NCBI GenBank assembly: GCA_937892105.1
Contig: CALAUZ010000204.1
Coordinates: forward strand, 1 to 10,918
Length of the DNA: 10,918 bases
Origin: an uncultured Fretibacterium sp.
GTDB lineage: Bacteria; Synergistota; Synergistia; Synergistales; Aminobacteriaceae
Direction: 5' to 3'
The notes beneath the pieces were generated by a model, which saw only the letters and a program-made list of their open reading frames with translations, was not told where the DNA came from and did not search any database. Position 1 is the stretch's first letter. Each line of letters starts with the position of its first letter. The translations under genes were made by a program, and so were the position numbers. Below, piece by piece: positions 1-6,611 of this stretch.

Positions 1-127
1 TCTTTTCGCTTATCTCCATGCCTTCCGGTGCCCGTATCACGACGAGCGCCTGCCCGTCAACATATTCCGCCGCAAACGATGACGAAGCCGTCCACAGAAC
101 CAGAAACGCAACAATAAACACTTTCAT
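1..127 (-). other. N-terminus of a second exported protein, in frame with the upstream subtilase (possible separate CDS)
   Basis: Starting at the ATG at 127, 42 codons are visible. They begin with Met-Lys, a hydrophobic core (VFIVAFLVLW), a small-residue region and an apparent signal peptidase site after SSSFAA. The mature start EYVDGQALVVIRAPEG resembles the propeptide start of the upstream subtilase (SVSGDVIVVLRNTSG), so this is probably a tandem subtilase paralogue, although its catalytic domain lies outside the window. An AGGG lies only 2 nt before the ATG, too close for a good ribosome binding site, so independent initiation would probably depend on translation of the upstream gene. An annotator could call this either as a separate gene or as part of the fused frame. 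Confidence 0.6.
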
Positions 128-3100
128 TGCCCTAGTATCCAGAAATGCCAGCCCAAACGGAATAATCACTGCCGCAAGCCACATTCCGCCGGCATTACAA
201 CCACCGCCTGAGCTTCCAATGTTAGAGCTGTTAGAGCTTCCCTCGCCAGCATCACCGGAGGCAGAAACAGCAGAGACTACGGGCGCATATGTTTTCCCTA
301 CGTCAAGCCATGCAGAGATGTTTACTGTATGATTTTCCGGTATGGCTGTAATTACCTCCCCATCTGTGTCATAGAAAACAGCAGACCTGTCCTCAGCACC
401 ATATACTGAAACACTCGTAACAGGACGCTCAAATGCATTCCACACGAGCAAATATCCAGCCGGAACATCAGAAGAAATCTTTACTCCAGCTAAAACATCA
501 TTGCTCTCATACGTGTAGAAGCCAGAGACATTCACGCTTATCTCAGGCAGTATTGCTCCTATCTTGCTGTCGTTGCTCGTGAGCTTTAAGTATTCCACCA
601 TTGAGAGAGATGATAGACTTCTTGAACTTCCATGCGTTATCTTCGCCGTCTCAGTTCTCGTAGTACCATCGTCTGTATTATCCTGGTTATCCGGCCTGTT
701 ATCTGTGCTTGTGGTCTCAGTATTGCCAGTGCTGCCAGAATTGTCGGTGTTGTCGGCCGTATCCGTTTCGCCAGTCCCTCCTGTCCCATCTGAGGCAATG
801 TTTAGTGTGAATGACTTAGTACTGTTCCCTGCCTGATTTGTTGCTTTCAGTGTGAACGTAAACGTGCCGTATTCTGTCGGAGTGCCGCGAATATATCCGT
901 TTGACGCAATCACTAACCCTCTCGGCATTGCACCGCCTGAGACCGACCACACTACGGGAGCTGTACCATCTGCACTGAGGGTTGTCTGGGTATAGGGAGT
1001 GTTCTGAGTCCCATCAGGAAGACTTGAGGTACGAATTTTGGGGGCTTCACGGATTACGAGCTGGTATTGGCGGTTGTAATAGCTGGCTCTGTCAGATAAC
1101 GAAGCCGCTTTGACCGTAACTCCGAATACACCTTCTCTATCAGGAGTACCAGTAATATCTCCAGACCTCGAAATCACAAGTCCAGAAATGCCCGCGCTTA
1201 TATCCCACGAAAGCGGAATATCATACATCGAACTCATGCTGAAATTGTACGCCTTGCCCTTTATCCCGTCAGGCAATGAGTTTGTTGTGATGTACACAGG
1301 CTCTTTGACGGTAACTGTTATATCAACGCTGTCTATTCCAACATCATTGGAGGCGTAAATCACGAATTTGTACTCCCCTGACCTCGCAGGTATTCCTTCA
1401 AGCATTGCAGTGCCTCTGCCGTGTGATACATAAAGACCGTCAGGGATACTGCCTTTTACATCAAACGACATTGGCTCGCTCCCGGCAATATTAAGTACAC
1501 GTATTACAGTACCAACTCCGCGTTGATAGTTCAAAATCAGTGTCCTGTCAGCAAACTTCGGAGCTTTTTCTTCAACACTGAGTATGAAGTCTTTGCTGTC
1601 AATACCATAATCGTTTGATGCTATGACAGTAACGTCAAAACTGCCTACCTCCGCCGGCCTTCCTGTAATCACTATAGTACCTGTATCGCTTGTACCGCTT
1701 TCCAGCTTTGAGAACGCCATGCCTTCAGGGAGACCGTCAACGTCCCATGAAATTCCTAAGCCTTTTGCTGACACAGTATGTCCCGCCGGAGCCAGCCCCA
1801 AGGATATTAACCTTTTATAACTAGTCGTTTCCGCACCGTAAATAACGCCTTTAAGCGCACTAGGAAGTTCATCAGTATGTATCTCTGGAGGGTCTTGTTC
1901 AGCAGCAACTGCCATGAATGCTATGTCTTTGCTGTCTGTGCCGGCATAGTTTGAGGCTTTGACGGTGAATGTGTATGCCCCTGTCCTGTCGGGTGTAAAT
2001 GTCATTACTCCTGTGCCAGCGTCTATGCTAAGCCCGAAACTCGATGGGAGGTCTGAGCTTTTTATGCTCCAGGTTATTGGCCAGCTTCCTTCCGATAATG
2101 AAAAACTGACCCGCACTTCATCATTCACGGGCAATTCAAGAACTTCATTATCTAATGACATTACTGGTGCAACTCCCTTGTCTATGCTTATTTCCAGAAC
2201 AAGAGAATCATAGCCATAATTATTCTCAGCTGTAACGATAAATGATTTCATGCCATCTTTTGTCGGAGTGCCTGTAATTTTCCCGTTGTCGAAGCTGAGA
2301 CCCTCCGGCAGTTCACCCTCGAAACTCCATGTTATAGGCTTTGTACCTGACGCATAGAACTCAAGATTATATGGCTGGTTCACCGAGCTTGCATGTGGTG
2401 TTATCGGAGTGATTGACGGTGGCATGTCCCCTGAACGGCACGCGGCCATGAAATCAAATGCGCCCTTGAGGTTCAGGAAGCCGTACATTGTCGAGTTGTC
2501 ATTGCGCATGTAAGTGCTGTCAGCTCCGCCCACAATAGCAGCCTTAATCTCTGATGCCGAAGCGTTGGGGTAAATGGCCTTTAGGAGTGCCACCGCTCCT
2601 GTAACGTGTGGCGCGGCCATTGATGTACCGTCTTTCAATCCGTAATTGTAGTACCTTTCAATGAAATCATATTTCACATCGCTGCTAATTGCTGAAGGTA
2701 CAGTGCTTAGTATACCTACTCCAGGTGCCGCAATGTCAACATAATGCCTGCTGTAATTGCTGAAATTTGCGCGGGTAAGATCAGGGTTGGCTGCCGCAAC
2801 TACTATCATGTTGTCGATACCTATATAGCTGGCAGGGTATACGTAATTACCAGGATTGTTTGTAAGGCCGTATGGTGTAGGCACGCCAACTTCAAGATTT
2901 TCATTTCCCGCAGAAACGCACATGATTGTCCTGTTAGTGTCGCTGAGTGCCTTCATGGCGATATATTGTGGATCATACATATCTTTTCTTTGCTGTGGCG
3001 TACTTTCCCCCCGGCCGCCAAAAGACATATTAACCGCTGCAAGTTTCATGTCAGGATTTTGCCTGAGAAGCCCCGTAAGGTAATTTAGTGCCGCTATGAT

Positions 3101-3826
3101 AGAGGAAGTTTCCAGCATTCCGTTTTTATCCGCAACTTTCAAGGCGATAATTTTTGCCTTCCAGTTCACGCCCGCAACGCCTGTGCTGTTATTGCCGACA
3201 GCCGCTATAGTGCCAGCGCAGTGAGTGCCGTGAGTAGTGTCGTCCTGATATGCTGTAGCGTCATAAGCATCTTCACCTTGCCCCAAAAAGTTCCTGCTGT
3301 ACTGCCGCGAAAAGTTATCCCTGAGGTCTTCGTGGTCTGGATCAATTCCGCTGTCCATTACTGCTACATAAACATCGTCAGAACCAGTATTGATGTTCCA
3401 GACATCGGGAGCTTTAATGGCCTCCATTCCCCAGAGAAGGGGGTAGTAATGGTCATTTGGGGTTTTGCCATTGTCGTTGAGGTGTAACGTGTAATTCAGC
3501 GAGGCGGCGATAACGTTGGGATTTCTTCTGATTTCGCGGAGAAGGTCATTCTCGTTTTTCGTGTCTGAATGAACGAGCATAAAGATGTAATCTCCTGCGT
3601 CAGACAGTGCATCGTAGGTAGTCGTAACCTGAACTTTCGCTGACTGTGTGAATGACTGTACAGCTGACAAGGATATTATACCGCCAGGAGTACTTGCTGA
3701 ATTTATACTGTATCCAGAAGTGTTTCGGAGAACGACAATAACATCGCCTGAAACGGAATTACCGTATGATGACAATGGGAAGGAAAGAAGTGCGAAAAGG
3801 AATAATGCTGTAAGAATTTTCCTCAT
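1..3826 (-). CDS. Secreted subtilisin-like (S8) peptidase with Ig-like domains and internal Synergist-CTERM tail, fused in frame to the start of a second exported protein (partial)
   Basis: Exported serine endopeptidase, probably acting at or outside the cell surface. Numbering from the ATG at 3826: Sec signal peptide 1-22 (MRKIL, then a Leu/Phe-rich core); inhibitor-like propeptide about 25-115; S8 domain about 130-460 with catalytic Asp158 (MDSGID), His199 (HGTHCAGT), oxyanion Asn308 (SAGNEN) and Ser402 (GTSMAAPH); six putative Ig-like (He_PIG-type) domains about 469-1014; Thr/Asp/Asn linker 1015-1062; beta-rich module 1065-1195; SGGGCNAG tail at 1206-1233. No stop follows: the frame continues through Met1234 into a new signal peptide and leaves the window open after 1275 codons. 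Start: AAGGAGG lies 12 nt upstream of the ATG, and a signal peptide begins there. The first 1233 residues look like a complete, active protease; peptidase identity is near certain, substrate unknown. Whether the fusion is real or a frameshift/assembly artefact cannot be settled here. Confidence 0.93.
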   Translation of the reverse strand, partial: MRKILTALFLFALLSFPLSSYGNSVSGDVIVVLRNTSGYSINSASTPGGIISLSAVQSFTQSAKVQVTTTYDALSDAGDYIFMLVHSDTKNENDLLREIRRNPNVIAASLNYTLHLNDNGKTPNDHYYPLLWGMEAIKAPDVWNINTGSDDVYVAVMDSGIDPDHEDLRDNFSRQYSRNFLGQGEDAYDATAYQDDTTHGTHCAGTIAAVGNNSTGVAGVNWKAKIIALKVADKNGMLETSSIIAALNYLTGLLRQNPDMKLAAVNMSFGGRGESTPQQRKDMYDPQYIAMKALSDTNRTIMCVSAGNENLEVGVPTPYGLTNNPGNYVYPASYIGIDNMIVVAAANPDLTRANFSNYSRHYVDIAAPGVGILSTVPSAISSDVKYDFIERYYNYGLKDGTSMAAPHVTGAVALLKAIYPNASASEIKAAIVGGADSTYMRNDNSTMYGFLNLKGAFDFMAACRSGDMPPSITPITPHASSVNQPYNLEFYASGTKPITWSFEGELPEGLSFDNGKITGTPTKDGMKSFIVTAENNYGYDSLVLEISIDKGVAPVMSLDNEVLELPVNDEVRVSFSLSEGSWPITWSIKSSDLPSSFGLSIDAGTGVMTFTPDRTGAYTFTVKASNYAGTDSKDIAFMAVAAEQDPPEIHTDELPSALKGVIYGAETTSYKRLISLGLAPAGHTVSAKGLGISWDVDGLPEGMAFSKLESGTSDTGTIVITGRPAEVGSFDVTVIASNDYGIDSKDFILSVEEKAPKFADRTLILNYQRGVGTVIRVLNIAGSEPMSFDVKGSIPDGLYVSHGRGTAMLEGIPARSGEYKFVIYASNDVGIDSVDITVTVKEPVYITTNSLPDGIKGKAYNFSMSSMYDIPLSWDISAGISGLVISRSGDITGTPDREGVFGVTVKAASLSDRASYYNRQYQLVIREAPKIRTSSLPDGTQNTPYTQTTLSADGTAPVVWSVSGGAMPRGLVIASNGYIRGTPTEYGTFTFTLKATNQAGNSTKSFTLNIASDGTGGTGETDTADNTDNSGSTGNTETTSTDNRPDNQDNTDDGTTRTETAKITHGSSRSLSSLSMVEYLKLTSNDSKIGAILPEISVNVSGFYTYESNDVLAGVKISSDVPAGYLLVWNAFERPVTSVSVYGAEDRSAVFYDTDGEVITAIPENHTVNISAWLDVGKTYAPVVSAVSASGDAGEGSSNSSNIGSSGGGCNAGGMWLAAVIIPFGLAFLDTRAMKVFIVAFLVLWTASSSFAAEYVDGQALVVIRAPEGMEISEK
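128..211 (-). other. Synergist-CTERM-type sorting signal, internal rather than terminal
   Basis: Residues 1206-1233 of the subtilase read SGGGCNAG followed by a hydrophobic stretch (MWLAAVIIPFGLAFL) and then DTRA. The Cys at 1210 in a Gly/Ser-Cys-Asn-Ala-Gly context followed by a membrane segment is the hallmark of the Synergist-CTERM family of C-terminal sorting signals, presumed to direct processing and surface anchoring in Synergistota. Family members normally end a few residues later in a cluster of Arg/Lys. Here the basic cluster is nearly absent (one Arg) and the frame continues. Assignment rests on motif recognition only. Confidence 0.72.
242..634 (-). other. Beta-rich module preceding the sorting tail of the subtilase
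   Basis: Residues about 1065-1195 lie between the acidic linker and the Ser/Gly spacer of the sorting tail. The segment alternates hydrophobic and polar residues, as beta strands do (ILPEISVNVSGFYTY, LVWNAFERPVTSVSVYGAED, VITAIPENHTVNISAWL) and ends in GKTYAPVVSA. It does not share the WxF/GLSF and ITGTP signatures of the preceding Ig-like repeats. I recognise no named domain. Its position suggests a spacer or anchoring domain tied to the CTERM tail, which is an inference. Confidence 0.45.
641..784 (-). other. Acidic Thr/Asp/Asn/Gly low-complexity linker in the subtilase
   Basis: Residues about 1015-1062 consist mainly of Thr, Asp, Asn, Gly, Ser and Glu (for example GGTGETDTADNTDNSGSTGN), with no hydrophobic core. 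This is typical of a flexible surface-exposed linker between ectodomains and a wall or membrane anchor. The codons vary, so it is not a simple DNA microsatellite. Confidence 0.7.
785..2422 (-). repeat. Six tandem, diverged Ig-like (putative-Ig/He_PIG type) protein repeats
   Basis: Residues about 469-551, 552-645, 646-754, 755-842, 843-928 and 929-1014 each carry a central WS/WD/FDV strand, a LPxGL-type turn, a short (I/M)xGxP or FTP motif and a final strand beginning A(S/E/T)NxxG. The first four repeats share N-x-x-G-x-D-S before the last strand; the fifth has lost it and the sixth has NQAGNS. The third repeat has an insertion of roughly 20 residues near its start. Such repeats usually extend ectodomains or bind polysaccharide or protein. 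The repeats are recognisable in protein, not as near-identical DNA copies. Confidence 0.7.
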
Positions 3827-3838
3827 TGACGATGTAAG

Positions 3839-3845
3839 CCTCCTT
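3839..3845 (-). promoter_or_regulatory. Ribosome binding site of the subtilase
   Basis: On the minus strand AAGGAGG is a full Shine-Dalgarno match, 12 nt before the ATG at 3826. The spacing is longer than optimal. No nearer in-frame start codon exists, and a signal peptide begins exactly at this ATG, so the start is well supported. Confidence 0.7.
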
Positions 3846-3864
3846 ATTATATGGAATTATAAAA

Positions 3865-3892
3865 ATTATACTAAGTCTAAATAGTCCGTCAA
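3865..3892 (-). promoter_or_regulatory. Predicted sigma70-type promoter for the subtilase
   Basis: Minus-strand TTGACG (3892-3887) and a perfect TATAAT (3870-3865) are separated by 16 nt. Transcription would start near 3858, giving a leader of about 30 nt. The -35 box lies inside the last codons of the acetyltransferase gene and the -10 box overlaps its stop codon, so the subtilase can be expressed independently of that gene. No terminator separates the two genes, so readthrough is also possible. Two further TATAAT-like hexamers follow within 20 nt. Confidence 0.6.
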
Positions 3893-4501
3893 ATACCTCC
3901 TTACCTTCTCTAAATCCGGACATGTCAATACGGGTATAAGCACCTGTATTTCATCAATGCTTCTGTCCCACCACTTCAACTCCAGCAGCAGAGCCGTCAG
4001 TTCATCATCAAAACGCTGTCTGATTACCCTTGCGGGATTGCCTGCCGCTATCGTGTATGGCGGAATATCATGTGATACTGTGCTGTTCAGGCCGATAACC
4101 GCCCCGTCCCCAATGTGAACTCCTGGAAGCACCGTAACATTCTGCCCTATCCATACATCATTGCCGACTACCGTATCCCCCTTTAATGGCATTGACGAAA
4201 CAGACGGGATATTCTCATTCCAGCCATCGAAAATGTAGAATGGGTATGTTGTGGCACAATTCATCTGGTGGTTCGCGCCATTCATGACAAATTCAACGCC
4301 TTCACCTATCTGGCAGAATTTCCCGATTATGAGCTTATCCCCGTTGAAGTCGTAGTGATGTGTAACATGAGCCTCGAAGTCCCTTCCGCTGTAGTATGAG
4401 AAGTCGCCGGCAATGATATTTGGCCTGGTAATTTGAGGCTTTATGTATGTTACTGTGTTTATGCCGCGAATGGGGAATATTGTTTCCGGGTCTGGCATCA
4501 T
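3866..4501 (-). CDS. Vat/CatB-family xenobiotic O-acetyltransferase (left-handed beta-helix)
   Basis: Predicted cytoplasmic acetyl-CoA-dependent O-acetyltransferase of the hexapeptide-repeat xenobiotic class, whose members acetylate streptogramin A (Vat) or chloramphenicol (CatB type). The 211 residues match Vat proteins along their length: IKP near residue 20, [10 protein letters not shown] at 34-43, [11 protein letters not shown] at 59-69, the MNGANHQM loop with presumed catalytic His78, [12 protein letters not shown] and hexapeptide turns through the middle, [13 protein letters not shown], then LKWWDRSID and a helical tail. Start: first of two adjacent ATGs, with GGAGG 9 nt upstream (4511-4515). 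It is divergent from hslV and lies 39 nt ahead of the subtilase. The family is clear, but the substrate cannot be read from the sequence and many chromosomal relatives are not proven resistance genes, so I give no vat symbol. Confidence 0.9.
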   Translation of the reverse strand: MMPDPETIFPIRGINTVTYIKPQITRPNIIAGDFSYYSGRDFEAHVTHHYDFNGDKLIIGKFCQIGEGVEFVMNGANHQMNCATTYPFYIFDGWNENIPSVSSMPLKGDTVVGNDVWIGQNVTVLPGVHIGDGAVIGLNSTVSHDIPPYTIAAGNPARVIRQRFDDELTALLLELKWWDRSIDEIQVLIPVLTCPDLEKVRRYLTDYLDLV

Positions 4502-4551
4502 TTTTTATGTCCTCCATGCATTACGCACAAAATTTTCACTTATCCTGTATA

Positions 4552-4579
4552 TTCACAAAATAAAGGCAAATGAGATAAT
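4552..4579 (+). promoter_or_regulatory. Predicted promoter of the hslV-hslU-codY-orf129 operon
   Basis: TTCACA (4552-4557) and GATAAT (4574-4579) each match the sigma70 consensus at five of six positions and are 16 nt apart. A start near 4586 gives a leader of about 30 nt. It lies in the 115-nt divergent region between the acetyltransferase and hslV. I found no equally convincing promoter on the opposite strand for the acetyltransferase. Confidence 0.45.
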
Positions 4580-4608
4580 ATGCAATCAATAATATCATCG
4601 TAATACAT

Positions 4609-4616
4609 AGAAAGGA
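4609..4616 (+). promoter_or_regulatory. Shine-Dalgarno of hslV, abutting the first ATG
   Basis: AGAAAGGA ends directly at the ATG at 4617 with no spacer, a poor geometry for initiation there. It lies 9 nt before an in-frame CTG at 4626, which would give the N-terminus MFNGTTIV, the form commonly seen in HslV proteins. An in-frame TAG at 4608-4610 excludes upstream starts. The site therefore argues that translation may begin at CTG. Confidence 0.45.
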
Positions 4617-5174
4617 ATGATAACACTGTTTAACGGTACAACTATCGTGTGCGTGCGGAAAGGTTCACGCGTCGCAATGGCAGGAGACGGCCAGGTAACT
4701 CTCGGCTCACAGGTCATAAAGTCTGGTGCCCGTAAAGTCAGAAAGCTATTGGACGGAAAAATACTGACAGGCTTTGCAGGTTCAACGGCTGACGCAATGA
4801 CGCTGCTGGAAAAGTTCGAGGATTGTCTGGAACAGGAAAAAGGCGATCTCATGAAAGGTGCTGTCAAACTCGTGCGTGAATGGAGGCTCGACAAGGCATT
4901 ACGGCGGCTTGAAGCCATGATGCTCGCGGCAAACACCGAGATGACACTCCTACTCAGCGGTGCTGGCGATGTCCTTGAACCTGAAGGCAGCGCAGCCTCC
5001 ATAGGTTCAGGCTCAGGCTATGCATTGGCGGCGGCAAGGGCACTCAGTGAAGCTACTGACATGAAACCGGAAGACATTGCAAGACGTTCTATTGAGCTTG
5101 CTTCAGAAATCTGCATTTACACGAACAATAACATAATAGTTGAGGTATTAGGCGACAATGACGACAGCAAATAA
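4617..5174 (+). CDS. hslV: HslV (ClpQ), peptidase subunit of the HslUV ATP-dependent protease
   Basis: Threonine peptidase that forms the double-hexamer proteolytic core of HslUV in the cytoplasm and degrades proteins unfolded by HslU. From the ATG the N-terminus is MITLFNG-TTIVCVRKG. Removal of a short propeptide would expose catalytic Thr8. Family signatures follow: AGDGQVTLG, ARKVRKL, GFAGSTADAMTLLEKFE, EWRLDKALRRLEAM, IGSGSGYALAAARAL and EICIYTNNNI. The 185-residue length is normal. The annotated ATG is the most upstream possible start, but its Shine-Dalgarno touches it; an in-frame CTG at 4626 is a serious alternative. The 3' end overlaps hslU by 17 nt, as expected for subunits made in a coordinated ratio. 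First gene of the operon. Confidence 0.97.
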   Translation: MITLFNGTTIVCVRKGSRVAMAGDGQVTLGSQVIKSGARKVRKLLDGKILTGFAGSTADAMTLLEKFEDCLEQEKGDLMKGAVKLVREWRLDKALRRLEAMMLAANTEMTLLLSGAGDVLEPEGSAASIGSGSGYALAAARALSEATDMKPEDIARRSIELASEICIYTNNNIIVEVLGDNDDSK

Positions 5175-6594
5175 CAAACTACCGCAGGATTTAACACCAG
5201 CAAAGATAATCGAGCACCTTAACCGCTACATCGTGGGTCAGAACAAGGCTAAACGCTCGGTAGCAATAGCTTTACGCAACAGGCTCCGAAGAAGAGCATT
5301 ACCCCCTGAGATCGCTCACGAGATCATGCCAAAGAATATATTGATGGTCGGGCCTACAGGAGTCGGAAAAACAGAAATAGCTCGAAGGCTTGCAACTCTC
5401 TCTGAAGCACCTTTCGTGAAGGTTGAAGCAACAAAATTCACGGAAGTCGGCTACGTTGGCAGAGATGTTGAGACGATAATACGCGACTTGACCGAGTTCG
5501 CAGTCTCAATGGTTCGCAAGAGAATGATTGAGGGTGTGCAGAAACCAGCCCTTGAGAAGGCTGAACAGAGATTGCTTGATGCCATGCTTCCGCGTCCTGA
5601 ACGAAAATTCTCAATGCCTGACTTCATGAAGGCTTTTGCCGGGAAAGATGACAATGACGAACCCAAGAAGGAAGATCCGGAAGAAGCTGCGCAGGAAAAG
5701 GAAAAGGACAACAGAACCCGCAAACGTTTCCTCAAGATGATGCGTGAGGGTAAACTTGACGACAGGGACGTTGAAATCGAGGTCAACGACAGCACATCGC
5801 CAATATCCGTGTTCGGTGCGCCTGGAATGGACATCATGGGCATGGGGATAAACATCAATGAGATGTTAGGCGGAATAATGCCAAAGAAGACCAAGAAACG
5901 CAGCATGAAGGTTAAAGAGGCTCTGCGTATACTTCAGCAGGAAGAAGCAGAGAAGCTCATTGACACTGACGCTATGTCGAAAGAAGCTCTTGACCTCGCA
6001 CAGGAAGACGGCATTGTGTTTCTTGACGAAATCGACAAAGTTGTGGTTAAAGGCGGCTCATCTCATGGCCCGGACGTAAGCAGGGAAGGTGTGCAGAGAG
6101 ATTTGCTTCCAATAGTCGAAGGTTCTGTGGTTCAGACACGATACGGCCCAGTGAAGACTGATCACATACTGTTCATTGCCGCAGGAGCATTCAGCGGGGT
6201 TAAACCGTCAGACTTAATCCCGGAGCTTCAGGGAAGGTTCCCCATAAGGGTGGAGCTTGAGCCGTTAAGCATTGAACACCTGCAGCAGATACTCACTGAA
6301 CCGGAGAACAGCCTAATACGTCAGTACGAAGCGTTAATCTCCACCGAAGGAACGGAGTTATCATTCACTCCCGAAGCGACGCAGGAAATTGCACGTCTGG
6401 CCCACAAGATGAACTCGGAGATGGAGGATATTGGGGCACGCAGGCTTCATACTATGATGGAGCAGCTGCTTGAGGAAATCAGCTTCAGCGTCTCAGACAT
6501 GGACACGGAGAAAATAGAGATTACAGCTGAGATGGTGAAGGAGAAACTCGGCGGACTTGTCGAGAACAGGGACATAAGACGATACCTGTTATAA
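5158..6594 (+). CDS. hslU: HslU (ClpY), AAA+ ATPase subunit of the HslUV protease
   Basis: Hexameric AAA+ unfoldase that recognises, unfolds and threads proteins into HslV. Walker A GPTGVGKT at residues 65-72; pore loop GYVG at 98-101; a charged, Met/Gly-rich I domain roughly 110-240 that gates substrate entry; Walker B with Asp290-Glu291 (IVFLDEIDK); LQGRFPIRVEL; sensor-2 motif GARR with Arg428. The C-terminal tail NRDIRRYLL at 470-478 is the part that inserts between HslV subunits to activate them. Length 478 is slightly above the usual 440-470, the extra lying in the acidic and basic stretch of the I domain. Start: ATG 5158 inside the end of hslV, with AGG 5 nt upstream. All catalytic motifs are intact. 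Confidence 0.98.
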   Translation: MTTANNKLPQDLTPAKIIEHLNRYIVGQNKAKRSVAIALRNRLRRRALPPEIAHEIMPKNILMVGPTGVGKTEIARRLATLSEAPFVKVEATKFTEVGYVGRDVETIIRDLTEFAVSMVRKRMIEGVQKPALEKAEQRLLDAMLPRPERKFSMPDFMKAFAGKDDNDEPKKEDPEEAAQEKEKDNRTRKRFLKMMREGKLDDRDVEIEVNDSTSPISVFGAPGMDIMGMGININEMLGGIMPKKTKKRSMKVKEALRILQQEEAEKLIDTDAMSKEALDLAQEDGIVFLDEIDKVVVKGGSSHGPDVSREGVQRDLLPIVEGSVVQTRYGPVKTDHILFIAAGAFSGVKPSDLIPELQGRFPIRVELEPLSIEHLQQILTEPENSLIRQYEALISTEGTELSFTPEATQEIARLAHKMNSEMEDIGARRLHTMMEQLLEEISFSVSDMDTEKIEITAEMVKEKLGGLVENRDIRRYLL

Positions 6595-6598
6595 CATT

Positions 6599-6606
6599 GG
6601 AGAGGG
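6599..6606 (+). promoter_or_regulatory. Ribosome binding site fixing the codY start
   Basis: GGAGAGGG lies 5 nt before the ATG at 6612. An in-frame TTG at 6597 would place this Shine-Dalgarno inside the coding sequence and has no good site of its own. The ATG at 6612 is therefore preferred. Confidence 0.7.
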
Positions 6607-6611
6607 CGAAA

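Noticed and set aside
641..784. Low-complexity linker DNA as a microsatellite or CRISPR-like repeat
   Set aside because: There are no regular units or spacers in the DNA. The bias is in amino acids, with varied codons.
564..836. Plus-strand open frame rich in Val, Ser, Leu and Pro, antisense to the subtilase
   Set aside because: It is the complement of the acidic Thr/Asp linker and last Ig-like repeat. It has no ribosome binding site and no recognisable protein features. The other plus-strand frames between 18 and 3884 are likewise antisense shadows.
4531..4545. AATTTTCA half of a CodY box upstream of hslV (possible autoregulation)
   Set aside because: Only the left half matches the AATTTTCWGAAAATT consensus. 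The right half has about six mismatches, and AT-rich half-sites of this kind occur by chance elsewhere (for example near 3815).
4502..4616. Riboswitch or small RNA in the divergent region between the acetyltransferase and hslV
   Set aside because: Only 115 AT-rich bases are available, and they are accounted for by promoter and ribosome binding sites. I saw no stable hairpin or known aptamer pattern.
5815..5910. Met/Gly-rich stretch in HslU as a possible insertion
   Set aside because: A Met/Gly-rich segment followed by a basic PKKTKKR stretch is usual in the I domain of HslU from many bacteria, so it is not unusual here.
6597..6611. TTG start for codY, adding five residues
   Set aside because: The Shine-Dalgarno GGAGAGGG lies inside those codons and is correctly spaced for the ATG at 6612.
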